A DNA stretch of 64,000 bases from contig NZ_WMEX01000006.1 in NCBI RefSeq assembly GCF_009856365.1, positions 170,960-234,959 of the forward strand, read 5' to 3'. Positions within the stretch are counted from its first letter, which is position 1, and the number at the start of each line of letters is the position of its first letter. The notes below the pieces were generated by a model that worked only from the letters and a program-made list of their open reading frames with translations, had not been told where the DNA came from and ran no database searches. Positions 9,888 through 19,708 of the stretch are shown piece after piece. Made by a program: the position numbers and the translations under genes. This stretch comes from Vreelandella halophila (GTDB lineage: Bacteria > Pseudomonadota > Gammaproteobacteria > Pseudomonadales > Oleiphilaceae).

Positions 9888-10730
9888 GTGCTGCAGGACC
9901 CCGTTGAGCTGACGACTGCGATCGCGGCTGGCCCCGGGCGTATTGGCCTGGTTGTCGAATACGATGGCGGCGGCTTCCATGGTTGGCAGGACCAGAAAAG
10001 CAGTATCCGGACCATTGGCGGCACTCTGGCGGCAGCTGTCTCCAGAGTGGCGAATGAGCCTGTAGAGCCAGTCTGTGCCGGGCGTACGGATTCAGGCGTT
10101 CACGCCTGCTACCAGCTTGTGCACTTTGATACGGGGGCCTCGCGCGCCATCCGCTCGTGGGTTCTGGGCATCAACAGTGCTCTGCCGGCCGACATCCGCG
10201 TTCACTGGGCTGGCAATGTGGCATCGGATTTCAGTGCACGTTTTACTGCCCACTCCCGCCGTTACCGGTACGTGATGCTGGACACGCCAACACCTCCGGC
10301 ACTGCTGCGCGGGCGCGTGGCGTGGACCCATACGCCACTCGACGCGGATGCCATGCATCAGGCCGCACAGTACCTTCCAGGTGAACAGGATTTTTCGGCC
10401 TTCCGCGCAGCCGGCTGTCAGGCCAACAGCCCCTGGCGCTGTATTGAAGCGGCCACGGTTAACAGGGAAGGGCCCTTTCTGGTGCTGGATATTGCGGCCA
10501 ATGCCTTTCTTCATCACATGGTGCGCAATATCGCCGGGACCCTGATGGCTGTGGGTCACGGGGAACGCCACCCGGAGTGGGTCGCTGAGCTTCTGTGCCA
10601 GCGGGATCGTCGCCGTGCGGGTATCACTGCACCGCCACAGGGGCTCTACCTGGTGGATATCGGCTATCCGGAGCAGTGTGGGGTGCCCCGGCCCAGACTG
10701 GGCCCCTGGTGGCTTTCCGGGAATCTCTGA
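9888..10730 (+). CDS. truA: tRNA pseudouridine(38-40) synthase
   Basis: A 280-residue TruA enzyme that isomerises uridines 38-40 of the tRNA anticodon stem-loop. The catalytic aspartate lies in CAGRTDSGVHA, and LVVEYDGGGFHGWQ and HHMVRNIAGTLMAVG are family signatures. The predicted start is GTG at 9888, 6 bp after the fimV stop, giving about 17 residues before the conserved core; a later start is possible. In several gammaproteobacteria truA sits between fimV and trpF, as here. Confidence 0.95.
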   Translation: MLQDPVELTTAIAAGPGRIGLVVEYDGGGFHGWQDQKSSIRTIGGTLAAAVSRVANEPVEPVCAGRTDSGVHACYQLVHFDTGASRAIRSWVLGINSALPADIRVHWAGNVASDFSARFTAHSRRYRYVMLDTPTPPALLRGRVAWTHTPLDADAMHQAAQYLPGEQDFSAFRAAGCQANSPWRCIEAATVNREGPFLVLDIAANAFLHHMVRNIAGTLMAVGHGERHPEWVAELLCQRDRRRAGITAPPQGLYLVDIGYPEQCGVPRPRLGPWWLSGNL

Positions 10731-10787
10731 GACTTGGTCTGTGGGGCCGCGGGCGCTATCCTGTGCGTTTTGGCGCAGGAGGTGGTC

Positions 10788-11420
10788 TTGCCACGCACCC
10801 GAATCAAGATCTGCGGCATCACCCGCGAAGAGGACGCCGTGGCAGCGGCGCAGGCTGGCGTGGATGCCATCGGGCTGGTCTTCCACCCTGGGAGTCCGCG
10901 TCATGTCACCTTGGAACAGGCTCAACGGATCCGCGCGGCGCTGCCCCCGTTCGTGACCACAGTGGGGCTTTTTGTGAATGCCTCTGAGTCGCTGGTCCGG
11001 GAGGCGCTGTCAAAAGTGCCGCTGGATCTGCTGCAGTTCCACGGGGATGAATCAGCCGAATTCTGCTCGGGGTTCGGGCACCCATGGATCCGCGCGGTCA
11101 GGGTTCGGGATTCCCGGGTGGTTGCCGCAGCCGAGAGTACCTATGATAGAGCGTTCGGCCTGCTTGCCGACGCTTACAGTGAGGACCGCTACGGCGGTAC
11201 CGGCAAAACCTTCAACTGGGATTGGCTGCCGGAGACACGGAAACTGCCCCTGATTCTGGCCGGTGGTCTGACGCCGGATAATGTGGGTGAGGCGGTGCGC
11301 CGTGTCCGCCCCTGGGCTGTGGATGTCAGCGGCGGTGTCGAGTCGGCGCCGGGTATCAAGAGTTCCCAGCGCATCAATGAATTCGTCCGGGAGGTTACCC
11401 TGACCCATGAAACTGACTGA
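10788..11420 (+). CDS. trpF: Phosphoribosylanthranilate isomerase
   Basis: A 210-residue TIM-barrel enzyme of tryptophan synthesis. Signatures are [28 protein letters not shown] with GGTGKTFNW, and the phosphate-binding [10 protein letters not shown] and DVSGGVES. The start is read as TTG at 10788 because AGGAGG lies 5 bp upstream (10777-10782) and the next residues begin the family core; the frame is open further upstream but without similarity. It overlaps trpB by 14 bp, indicating coupled translation. Confidence 0.94.
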   Translation: MPRTRIKICGITREEDAVAAAQAGVDAIGLVFHPGSPRHVTLEQAQRIRAALPPFVTTVGLFVNASESLVREALSKVPLDLLQFHGDESAEFCSGFGHPWIRAVRVRDSRVVAAAESTYDRAFGLLADAYSEDRYGGTGKTFNWDWLPETRKLPLILAGGLTPDNVGEAVRRVRPWAVDVSGGVESAPGIKSSQRINEFVREVTLTHETD

Positions 11421-12630
11421 ACAACAGATCAAGGATAGTCCGGACGCGCGGGGCCATTTCGGCGCCTACGGGGGCCGCTTTGTCTCCGAGACCCTGATCG
11501 ACTCACTGGAACATCTGGAAAGTGAATACCGGCGGCTGCGTGAGGACCCCGATTTCCTCGCCCGGTTCAACAGTGATCTGGCGGATTATGTGGGAAGACC
11601 CACCCCCCTGTACCACGCGGATCGACTGAGCAGTGAGCTGGGCGGTGCTTCCATATGGCTCAAGCGCGAGGACCTCTGTCATACCGGTGCGCACAAGGTG
11701 AATAACACCATTGGGCAGGCACTGCTGGCGAAGTTCCTGGGGAAACCGCGCGTGATCGCGGAAACGGGCGCGGGTCAGCACGGTGTTGCCACGGCAACAG
11801 TGGCAGCAAGGCTTGGTCTCAAATGCAAGATCTATATGGGCGCCGAGGATGTTCGCCGGCAGGCTGTCAACGTCTACCGCATGAAGCTTCTCGGGGCCGA
11901 GGTTGAAGCGGTCGAAGGCGGCACAAGGACTCTAAAGGATGCCATGAACGAGGCACTCCGGGACTGGGTCACCAATGTCGATGACACCTTCTACATCATC
12001 GGCACGGTGGCGGGCCCGCATCCCTATCCGATGATGGTGCGTGATTTCCAGTCAGTGATCGGCCGTGAAACCCGACAGCAATGCCTGGAAAAGAACGGGG
12101 CACTGCCGGACGCGCTGGTGGCCTGTGTCGGCGGCGGCTCGAATGCGATCGGTCTCTTCCATCCCTTCCTGGGTGACGAATCAGTGGCCATGTACGGGGT
12201 GGAAGCCGGCGGGTACGGCATCGAATCCGGTCAGCATGCGGCGCCGCTGAGCGCTGGCAGGCCCGGAGTGCTGCATGGTAACCGGACCTACCTGATGGAA
12301 GACGAGTACGGCCAGATCTCCGGAACCCATTCTGTGTCCGCGGGGCTGGACTATCCTGGCGTAGGGCCCGAACACTCCTGGCTCAAGGACATCGGGCGTG
12401 TGAACTATGTATCGGTGACGGATGACGAAGCGATGGATGGGTTCCGGCGATTGACGGCGGTGGAGGGCATCATGCCCGCGCTCGAAACCGCTCATGCCAT
12501 TGCCTGGGCCATCAAGCTGGCGCCCCAGATGCGCCCGGACCAGTCCATTGTCATCAACCTTTCGGGTCGTGGCGACAAGGATATGGATACCGTCGCCCGC
12601 ATGGACAACATCGAAGTGGAGGGGCGCTGA
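11407..12630 (+). CDS. trpB: Tryptophan synthase, beta subunit
   Basis: A 407-residue PLP enzyme joining indole and serine. The PLP lysine lies in [13 protein letters not shown], the phosphate-binding loop is GGGSNAIG, and [17 protein letters not shown] is diagnostic. It is of the normal TrpB1 type that forms an alpha2beta2 complex with TrpA, encoded 3 bp downstream. The start overlaps trpF by 14 bp. No trpI-type activator gene is next to it, unlike in Pseudomonas. Confidence 0.97.
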   Translation: MKLTEQQIKDSPDARGHFGAYGGRFVSETLIDSLEHLESEYRRLREDPDFLARFNSDLADYVGRPTPLYHADRLSSELGGASIWLKREDLCHTGAHKVNNTIGQALLAKFLGKPRVIAETGAGQHGVATATVAARLGLKCKIYMGAEDVRRQAVNVYRMKLLGAEVEAVEGGTRTLKDAMNEALRDWVTNVDDTFYIIGTVAGPHPYPMMVRDFQSVIGRETRQQCLEKNGALPDALVACVGGGSNAIGLFHPFLGDESVAMYGVEAGGYGIESGQHAAPLSAGRPGVLHGNRTYLMEDEYGQISGTHSVSAGLDYPGVGPEHSWLKDIGRVNYVSVTDDEAMDGFRRLTAVEGIMPALETAHAIAWAIKLAPQMRPDQSIVINLSGRGDKDMDTVARMDNIEVEGR

Positions 12631-12633
12631 CTC

Positions 12634-13440
12634 ATGAGCCGAATCGAACAGAGACTCACGGCCTTGGGCGAGCAGCGCCGCAAGGGCTTGATTCCCTATA
12701 TCACTGCCGGGGATCCGAATACCGGTGAAACCCTCCGCATCATGCACAGCCTGGTGGCATCCGGTGCGGATCTCATCGAACTCGGGGTGCCGTTCTCCGA
12801 TCCCATGGCGGACGGCCCGGTCATCCAGCGGGCCTGTGAACGGGCCCTGGCAAACGGCTGTACCAGCCGTGATGTGCTGGAGGTCGTGCGCCGGTTCCGC
12901 GAGACGGATACGGAAACCCCTGTGGTGCTCATGGGCTACCTGAATCCGGTGGAAGCCATGGGTTACGAGGCGTTTGCGGAAAACGCCGCACAGGCCGGTG
13001 TGGATGGTGTCCTGATGGTGGACCTGCCGCCCGAAGAGGCCGGGGAGGTTGTGCCGTGGTTCCGTGCCCAGGGTCTGGATCTGATCTTCCTGATCTCGCC
13101 CACTACTTCGGATGAACGCATCCGGCGCATGGGGGAACACAGCAGCGGCTACGTCTATTACGTCTCGCTCAAGGGCGTAACCGGCTCAGCCAGTATTGAT
13201 GCCGGGGCAGTGGAGGAACGGGTTGCCCACATCCGGGAACTCACGGAGCTGCCAGTGGGCGTCGGTTTCGGAATCCGGGATGCGGAAACAGCGGGCGCCA
13301 TAGGACGGGTTTCGGATGCTATTATCGTGGGTAGTGTTATTGTTGACTGCATTGGCCGGCATCCCGAGGGCGGTGATTCACTGCACCAGGCGTTGAAATC
13401 CCTGGTGAAGCCCCTGCGGGACAGCCTTGATACACCCTGA
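12634..13440 (+). CDS. trpA: Tryptophan synthase, alpha subunit
   Basis: A 268-residue TIM barrel cleaving indole-3-glycerol phosphate to indole, which is channelled to TrpB. The catalytic glutamate is in [19 protein letters not shown], the catalytic aspartate in [11 protein letters not shown], and the phosphate-binding GFGIRDAE segment follows. Normal length. The gene follows trpB by 3 bp and is followed 15 bp later by accD, with GGAGGA between them. Confidence 0.97.
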   Translation: MSRIEQRLTALGEQRRKGLIPYITAGDPNTGETLRIMHSLVASGADLIELGVPFSDPMADGPVIQRACERALANGCTSRDVLEVVRRFRETDTETPVVLMGYLNPVEAMGYEAFAENAAQAGVDGVLMVDLPPEEAGEVVPWFRAQGLDLIFLISPTTSDERIRRMGEHSSGYVYYVSLKGVTGSASIDAGAVEERVAHIRELTELPVGVGFGIRDAETAGAIGRVSDAIIVGSVIVDCIGRHPEGGDSLHQALKSLVKPLRDSLDTP

Positions 13441-13455
13441 GCCGGAGGACAGTTC

Positions 13456-14394
13456 ATGAGCAGCTGGCTCGATAAGATCATGCCCGGGATGATCCGTTCG
13501 GACGCACAACAGCGTTCCACGGTTCCCGAAGGGCTCTGGAAGAAGTGCCCCAAGTGCAACGGGTTTCTGTACCGCCCGGAACTGGATCGCAACCTTAACG
13601 TCTGCCCGAAGTGCGAGCACCACATCCGGATCAATGCCCGTCGCCGTCTCGAGATCTTTTTTGACGGCACAGACAGCCGGGAGCTCGCGGCGGATCTGGA
13701 ACCGGTGGATCGCCTCAAGTTCAAGGACACCAAGCGCTACAAGGATCGTCTGAGCCAGGCTCAGAAGAGTACTGGCGAAAAGGATGCCCTGGTGGCCATG
13801 GCTGGCACCGTTCAGGACGTGCCGGTGGTGGCTGTAGCCTTCGAATTCCAGTTTCTGGGTGGCTCCATGGGGCAGGTGGTGGGCGAGAAATTCGTCCGCG
13901 CGGTGAACTTCTGTATTGAGGAGAACGTGCCCCTGGTGTGCTTCGCGGCCAGTGGTGGGGCGCGCATGCAGGAGGCGATCCTGTCCCTGATGCAGATGGC
14001 CAAGACCGCGGCAGCGCTGCAGCGCATGCGCGAGAAGGGTATCCCCTTCATCTCGGTACTGACCGACCCGGTCTTTGGCGGCGTTTCCGCGAGCCTCGGG
14101 ATGCTGGGGGATCTCAACATCGCCGAACCCTATGCCCTGGTGGGCTTTGCGGGGCCGCGGGTGATTGAACAGACGGTTCGGGAGAAGCTCCCCGAAGGCT
14201 TCCAGCGCAGTGAGTTCCTGATCGAGCACGGGGCGATCGACATGATCGTTTCCCGGCACGATATGCGTGATCGCATCGCCCATGTTCTGGCCAAGCTGCA
14301 GCGTCGCGAGCAGCCGCCGGAGGATGAACACGAGCCGCTTGCTGAGCAGCTGCCCGAAGAGGAGGGCAGCGGGGACGCCAATGCCGCGGAGTGA
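13456..14394 (+). CDS. accD: Acetyl-CoA carboxylase, carboxyltransferase beta subunit
   Basis: A 312-residue subunit of the carboxyltransferase that makes malonyl-CoA. A four-cysteine zinc ribbon ([10 protein letters not shown] and [10 protein letters not shown]) precedes the crotonase-like fold with SGGARMQEA and [13 protein letters not shown]. The C-terminus is an acidic tail. GCCGGAGGACAG precedes the ATG. It overlaps folC by 14 bp, the classical accD-folC arrangement. Confidence 0.97.
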   Translation: MSSWLDKIMPGMIRSDAQQRSTVPEGLWKKCPKCNGFLYRPELDRNLNVCPKCEHHIRINARRRLEIFFDGTDSRELAADLEPVDRLKFKDTKRYKDRLSQAQKSTGEKDALVAMAGTVQDVPVVAVAFEFQFLGGSMGQVVGEKFVRAVNFCIEENVPLVCFAASGGARMQEAILSLMQMAKTAAALQRMREKGIPFISVLTDPVFGGVSASLGMLGDLNIAEPYALVGFAGPRVIEQTVREKLPEGFQRSEFLIEHGAIDMIVSRHDMRDRIAHVLAKLQRREQPPEDEHEPLAEQLPEEEGSGDANAAE

Positions 14395-15577
14395 TGCCAG
14401 CCTGGATGACTGGCTGGCGTACCTCGAATCATTGCATGCCAGCGAGATGGAGCTTGGCCTTGACCGGGTAATGATCGTCTACCGGCGTCTCATGCAGGAA
14501 GGCCTGCCCGGTCAGGTGGTGATCATCGGGGGCACCAATGGCAAGGGCAGCACCCTTGCAGCCCTGGAATCCCTGCTCCGCGCCGGGGGGTACAGCACCG
14601 GCGCTTACACTTCACCCCATATCCGTTGCTTCAACGAGCGCATCCGCATCGACGGTGAGGAAGCCACGGATGAGGCCATCTGCAGGGCCATGGCGGCCGT
14701 GGAGCGGGCGCGCCGCAATGTGCCACTGACCTATTTCGAGTTCACGACCCTGGCGGCGTTCTGGCTCTTCCGGGAGGCGGGAGTGGCGTATCCGCTCCTG
14801 GAGGTGGGCCTGGGCGGACGCCTGGACGCGGTGAATGTGGCGGACCCCGTACTGCCCATCATTACGGGCGTGGACCTGGATCATACCCAGTGGCTGGGTA
14901 ATGACCGGGAACAGATCGGCTATGAAAAAGCCGGTATCCTGCGGGCGGGGCGGCCAGCGCTGTTCGGTGATCCGGATCCGCCTTCCTCCGTGACGGATCA
15001 GGCGGCCGCCCAGGGGATCCCGCTGCGCATACGCGGTCGGGATTTTGGTGGCGAGGATGGCGAGGGAGGGCTCGCGGCCTCCCAGCAGACGGCTCTGGAG
15101 GCCTATGGCATTCTCGGATTCGAGGCGGATTCCGGCTTGTTGGCAACCCTCCGCGAAGCTCCCGCACCGCCCGGGCGATTCCAGAGGCTGGAAGGTGCGC
15201 CGCCGGTGATCCTGGACGTCGGGCACAATCCCCAGGCGGCACGCTGGCTGGCCCAGCGCCTGAGCGATATTCCGGAGAAACCGGTGCAGGCCGTCTATGG
15301 CGCAATGGGCGACAAGGACATTGAGGGCGTTTCGGGTACCCTTGCCGACGTGATTGACGGTTGGCACCTGGCCCCGCTTCCGGGACCGCGCGGGCTGACC
15401 GCGGAGCAGGTCAGTGACCGGATTTCCGGAGTCATACCGGATGACCGGATCCGGACATTCCCGTCGGTCCGGGAAGCCCTGGCTTCGGCCCGGGAGGCGG
15501 CCGGAAAGGAGGGATGCGTTCTGGTGTTCGGATCCTTCCTGACGGTCTCGGAAGCACTGGCCTTGCTGGGGTCGTAA
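14381..15577 (+). CDS. folC: Folylpolyglutamate synthase / dihydrofolate synthase
   Basis: A 398-residue Mur-ligase-family enzyme adding glutamate to dihydropteroate and folates. The P-loop [42 protein letters not shown] and [14 protein letters not shown] are all visible. ATG at 14381 starts the family N-terminus ([20 protein letters not shown]). Compared with pseudomonad FolC as remembered, the segment between RGRDFG and [11 protein letters not shown] is about 20-25 residues short and lacks the usual NAA motif. Everything else looks intact. Confidence 0.93.
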   Translation: MPRSDASLDDWLAYLESLHASEMELGLDRVMIVYRRLMQEGLPGQVVIIGGTNGKGSTLAALESLLRAGGYSTGAYTSPHIRCFNERIRIDGEEATDEAICRAMAAVERARRNVPLTYFEFTTLAAFWLFREAGVAYPLLEVGLGGRLDAVNVADPVLPIITGVDLDHTQWLGNDREQIGYEKAGILRAGRPALFGDPDPPSSVTDQAAAQGIPLRIRGRDFGGEDGEGGLAASQQTALEAYGILGFEADSGLLATLREAPAPPGRFQRLEGAPPVILDVGHNPQAARWLAQRLSDIPEKPVQAVYGAMGDKDIEGVSGTLADVIDGWHLAPLPGPRGLTAEQVSDRISGVIPDDRIRTFPSVREALASAREAAGKEGCVLVFGSFLTVSEALALLGS

Positions 15578-15642
15578 CTGGCCCCGGGCTCATCAAAGCG
15601 GTTACACTCGCGCAGAACCAAAGACAACCGAGGCGCAGGGAT

Positions 15643-16227
15643 TTGGACGGATTCAAACAGCGGATTATCGGGGCACTGATCATTGTCAGTCTGGCTGTGA
15701 TCTTCCTGCCGATGCTTTTCGACGAACCGCATCAGGCTCGCCGGGAACAGACTCTGGAGGTTCCGCCGGAACCTGAAATGGAACCGGTTGAGGTTGAGCA
15801 GCCCCGGGAACCGGAAATGCCGGAATCCGAAGAGGCGCCTGAGATCCCGACAGCCGATGAAGGCGAGGTCGAGCGTGACGGGGCGCGTGATGAGAAGATA
15901 ACGGCAACCAGGGATGAGCCGGAGCCCGACCGTGTTTCCGAGGCTGAGCCCACTCCCGAGGTTGAGCAGGAAGAGAGCGGAGCGCTCAGAGGGGCATGGC
16001 TGGTACGCCTCGGCAGCTTCAGCAACCGCGACAATGCCCTGAAACTGCGTGATAGCGTACGGGATCAGGGGATGGACGCGCACAGCGAAACGGTGGAAAA
16101 CGACAAAGGCACCTTTACGCGCGTATTCGCGGGGCCCTTTGTGGATGAACAGAAAGCAGTGTCCGCAATGGAGCAGCTCGAGAGCGAGTTCAATCTGGAA
16201 GCAATGGTGGTTGAAGGAGAAGAGTAA
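15643..16227 (+). CDS. dedD: SPOR-domain cell-division protein, DedD-like
   Basis: A 194-residue single-pass inner-membrane protein: a short basic cytoplasmic start (LDGFKQR), one membrane helix (about residues 8-26), a Pro/Glu-rich periplasmic linker and a C-terminal SPOR domain (GAWLVRLGSFSNRDNALKLR...) that binds septal denuded peptidoglycan. The likely start is TTG at 15643, preceded by AGGCGCAGGG. Its place between folC and cvpA is conserved in gammaproteobacteria. The gene name follows synteny and domain order. Confidence 0.85.
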   Translation: MDGFKQRIIGALIIVSLAVIFLPMLFDEPHQARREQTLEVPPEPEMEPVEVEQPREPEMPESEEAPEIPTADEGEVERDGARDEKITATRDEPEPDRVSEAEPTPEVEQEESGALRGAWLVRLGSFSNRDNALKLRDSVRDQGMDAHSETVENDKGTFTRVFAGPFVDEQKAVSAMEQLESEFNLEAMVVEGEE

Positions 16228-16293
16228 CGCCGGTTTGGCGGCTTCCCGATTCCTGCTAGAATGCCCGCTTCCTGAAAGCACTGGGGCCTCCGG

Positions 16294-16893
16294 ATGGATG
16301 CGCTGATCTGGATTGACTGGGTCATTATTGCCATTGTCGCCATTTCAACCCTGATCAGCCTGAAACGGGGCTTCGTCAGGGAAGCCATGTCGCTTGTGAT
16401 CTGGGTGGGCGCCTTTGTGATCGCCCGCACCTTTCACCCCAACATGCAGATGCTGCTGGCGGATACCGTCGGCAATCCCACGGTTCGTCTCATCGCGGCT
16501 TTCGGCATACTGTTCGTGGGCACACTGGTCGTCGGTGCTGTGGTTAACAACGCACTGGGCCGTCTGGTGGAAGCAACCGGTCTCAGTGCCACCGACAGAA
16601 CCCTGGGCATGTTCTTCGGGCTGGCGCGCGGTCTGGTGGTGGTGCTGGTTGCGCTGGCGCTGCTGCGGATGACACCGGTCACTGGTGACACCTGGTGGCG
16701 CGAGTCGGCCACCGTCCAGGAACTCGCAAAGGTGGAGGCCTGGACGCGGGATGTGCTTGGTGACGAGATCGATGCGCTTCTGCCGGATGCAGAAGCTACC
16801 AGTGCCGCCTCCGGAGAGGCCATGCAGGAAGGCGCAAAGCGCCTTATCGAAATGCAGGAAGACCGATCCCAATCCCCAGCAACCGCGGAGTAA
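16294..16893 (+). CDS. cvpA: CvpA family inner-membrane protein
   Basis: A 199-residue protein with about four membrane helices in the first 130 residues (WIDWVIIAIVAISTLISLKRGF, and further segments) and a soluble acidic tail. CvpA is needed for colicin V production and envelope homeostasis in Escherichia coli. It lies 9 bp before purF, the usual cvpA-purF unit. Confidence 0.92.
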   Translation: MDALIWIDWVIIAIVAISTLISLKRGFVREAMSLVIWVGAFVIARTFHPNMQMLLADTVGNPTVRLIAAFGILFVGTLVVGAVVNNALGRLVEATGLSATDRTLGMFFGLARGLVVVLVALALLRMTPVTGDTWWRESATVQELAKVEAWTRDVLGDEIDALLPDAEATSAASGEAMQEGAKRLIEMQEDRSQSPATAE

Positions 16894-16902
16894 CCCAATC
16901 CG

Positions 16903-18423
16903 ATGTGTGGAATCGTTGGCATCGTTGGCACGACCAACGTTAACCAGTCACTCTATGATGCACTGACTGTACTTCAGCACCGGGGCCAGGATGCCGCCGG
17001 AATCGTGACCTTCGAGAATGAGCGCTTTTTTCTGCGCAAGGACAACGGCCTGGTCAAGGATGTCTTCCGGACGCGGCATATGCGTCGACTGGTGGGCAAT
17101 GTGGGCATCGGCCATGTGCGCTACCCCACGGCGGGCACCTCCAGCTCCGCCGAAGCGCAGCCGTTCTACGTCAACAGTCCCTATGGCATAACCCTCGCGC
17201 ACAACGGCAACCTGACCAATACCGAGGAGCTGGCGAACGACGTATTCCGCTCCGACCTGCGGCATATCAACACCAACTCGGACTCCGAGGTTCTGCTCAA
17301 CGTCTTTGCCCATGAGCTCCAGAAAAAGGGCAAGCTGAATCCGACCAGTGAGGACGTGTTTGACGCGGTGCGCACCGTTCACCGGCGGTCCAGGGGCGCC
17401 TATGCCGCCATTGCCATGATTACCGGCTACGGGATTGTGGGATTCCGTGACCCCAATGGCATCCGGCCGGCCTGTTTCGGCGTACGCGAGACGCCCGAAG
17501 GCAGGGAATACATGATCGCCTCTGAAAGCGTGGCGCTGGCCTCCCAGGGTTTTGAGCTGATCCGGGATATCGCTCCGGGCGAAGCGGTCTACATCGAGAC
17601 GGATGGCAGTCTCTACACCCAGCAGTGCGCGGAATCCCCCAAGCTCAACCCCTGCATCTTCGAGCATGTGTATTTCGCGCGCCCCGACTCCATCATCGAC
17701 AACATCTCCGTGTACAAGTCCCGGCTGCGCATGGGCGAGGCCCTTGCCGGCAAGATCAAGCGCGATATGCCCGACCATGACATTGATGTGGTGATCCCCA
17801 TCCCCGACACCAGCCGCACCTCAGCGTTGCCGCTGGCCTACGACCTGGGGGTCAAGTTCCGGGAGGGGCTGATCAAGAACCGCTACATCGGGCGGACCTT
17901 CATCATGCCCGGGCAGACCATGCGCAAGCGCTCGGTACGCCAGAAGCTCAACCCCATCGAGCTGGAATTCCAGGGCAAGAACGTGCTGCTGGTGGACGAC
18001 TCGATCGTGCGCGGCACAACCTGCCAGGAAATCGTGCAGATGGTACGGGATGCCGGGGCAAGGAAAGTCTATTTCGCCTCCGCGGCGCCGCCGGTTCGCT
18101 ACCCCAATGTGTACGGCATCGACATGCCGGCCGCGAAGGAGCTGATCGCACATGGCCGGACCGAAAAAGAGGTCGAGGAGCTGATCGGAGCGGACTGGCT
18201 CATCTACCAGGATCTGGACGATCTGGTGGCGTGTGCCCGGGAAGGCAACGAGGCCATCAGCGAGTTTGACTGTTCGGTGTTCAATGGCCATTACCCCACC
18301 GGGGATGTGACCGAGGAATACCTGACGCGCCTGGAAGAAGAGCGTTCGGAAGCGAAGAAGAACGAACGCAACAAGGAGCTGACGGCGGACAGCGACGTTA
18401 TCGATATCCATAACGACGAGTAG
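16903..18423 (+). CDS. purF: Amidophosphoribosyltransferase
   Basis: A 506-residue enzyme for the first committed step of purine synthesis. The N-terminal nucleophile cysteine follows the initiator Met ([12 protein letters not shown]), the glutaminase Ntn-hydrolase domain covers about 1-230, and the phosphoribosyltransferase domain has [13 protein letters not shown]. Normal length. It forms an operon with cvpA upstream and metZ 4 bp downstream. Confidence 0.97.
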   Translation: MCGIVGIVGTTNVNQSLYDALTVLQHRGQDAAGIVTFENERFFLRKDNGLVKDVFRTRHMRRLVGNVGIGHVRYPTAGTSSSAEAQPFYVNSPYGITLAHNGNLTNTEELANDVFRSDLRHINTNSDSEVLLNVFAHELQKKGKLNPTSEDVFDAVRTVHRRSRGAYAAIAMITGYGIVGFRDPNGIRPACFGVRETPEGREYMIASESVALASQGFELIRDIAPGEAVYIETDGSLYTQQCAESPKLNPCIFEHVYFARPDSIIDNISVYKSRLRMGEALAGKIKRDMPDHDIDVVIPIPDTSRTSALPLAYDLGVKFREGLIKNRYIGRTFIMPGQTMRKRSVRQKLNPIELEFQGKNVLLVDDSIVRGTTCQEIVQMVRDAGARKVYFASAAPPVRYPNVYGIDMPAAKELIAHGRTEKEVEELIGADWLIYQDLDDLVACAREGNEAISEFDCSVFNGHYPTGDVTEEYLTRLEEERSEAKKNERNKELTADSDVIDIHNDE

Positions 18424-18427
18424 ACCC

Positions 18428-19636
18428 ATGAGTGATTCCAGCAAGCAGGTGCCGCATGCCGATCTGACCGGCACACGGGTCGAAACCCGGGCCGTGCGCG
18501 CGGGTCAGCGGCGGACGCCGGAACTTGAGCACAGCGAAGCCCTGTATCCGACGTCCAGCTTTGTCTACAACAGCGCGGCCCAGGCAGCGGCACGTTTTGC
18601 CGGGGATGAGCCGGGCAATATCTATTCCCGGTTCACCAATCCCACGGTCGCCACCTTTGAGGACCGCATTGCCGCTCTGGAGGGCGGTGAACGCGGGGTA
18701 GCCACAGCCTCGGGTATGTCCGCGATACTCGCGACGTTCATGGGCCTGCTCCAGCAGGGGGATCACATCGTGTGCTCCCGCGGCGTCTTTGGCACCACTA
18801 CGGTTCTGCTGCAGAAGTACATGGCCCGTTTCGGTATCGAGACCACCTTCGTGGACCTGACCAGCCAGGCGGAGTGGGAAGCGGCGATCCGGCCCGAGAC
18901 CCGGATGCTCTTTCTCGAGACCCCTTCCAACCCCCTGGGGGAAATCGCCGACATGGAGGCCCTGGCGACCCTGGCGCACAGCAATGAGGCGCTGCTGGTG
19001 GTGGACAACTGCCTGTGCACGCCCGTTCTGCAGCAGCCGTTCCGCCATGGGGCGGATATTGTCATCCATTCAGCCACCAAGTACCTGGATGGTCAGGGCC
19101 GTTGCGTGGGTGGAGCCGTGGTCGGAAGCAATCAGCTGATGGAAGAGGTCCATGGTGTGATCCGGTCGGCTGGCCCGACCATGAGTCCGTTCAATGCCTG
19201 GGTGTTCCTCAAGGGGCTGGAAACCCTGTCGCTGCGGATGAAGGCCCATTCCGACAATGCCCTGAAAGTGGCCCAGTGGCTGCGTGAACAGCCGGGCATC
19301 GAGACCGTTCTCTATGCCGGCCTGCCGGATCACCCGCAGAACGAGCTGGCACGCCACCAGCAGAGTGGCGGCAGCGGCGTGGTGTCCTTCCGGGTCAGAG
19401 GTGGCCGTGAGCAGGCGTGGCATCTGATTGACCGCCTCAACCTGTTCTCGATCACCGCCAACCTGGGGGATGCCAAGAGCACGGTTACCCATCCGGCAAC
19501 CACCACCCATGGACGGCTGTCTGATGAGGAAAAGGAGCGGGGAGGTATCACGGAAAACCTTGTGCGGCTGTCCGTTGGCCTGGAATCGGTCGAGGACCTG
19601 ATCGAGGATCTCGAGCGGGCGCTTTCCGGCGGCTGA
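18428..19636 (+). CDS. metZ: O-succinylhomoserine sulfhydrylase
   Basis: A 402-residue Cys/Met-metabolism PLP enzyme that makes homocysteine directly from O-succinylhomoserine and sulfide. The PLP lysine is in HSATKYLDGQGR; SRFTNPTVATFEDRIAALEG and ATASGMSAILA are family motifs. The KYLDGQGRCVGGAVVG context and the purF-metZ order match MetZ rather than MetB, although substrate specificity is inferred. The product feeds MetH, encoded at 39196-42894. Confidence 0.92.
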   Translation: MSDSSKQVPHADLTGTRVETRAVRAGQRRTPELEHSEALYPTSSFVYNSAAQAAARFAGDEPGNIYSRFTNPTVATFEDRIAALEGGERGVATASGMSAILATFMGLLQQGDHIVCSRGVFGTTTVLLQKYMARFGIETTFVDLTSQAEWEAAIRPETRMLFLETPSNPLGEIADMEALATLAHSNEALLVVDNCLCTPVLQQPFRHGADIVIHSATKYLDGQGRCVGGAVVGSNQLMEEVHGVIRSAGPTMSPFNAWVFLKGLETLSLRMKAHSDNALKVAQWLREQPGIETVLYAGLPDHPQNELARHQQSGGSGVVSFRVRGGREQAWHLIDRLNLFSITANLGDAKSTVTHPATTTHGRLSDEEKERGGITENLVRLSVGLESVEDLIEDLERALSGG

Positions 19637-19708
19637 ACGAATGGTTGCCGCTTGGACATGTTCTGGCGAATCAGGCCATTACATGTTTAACTTGGGGCAA
19701 AGGATCAA

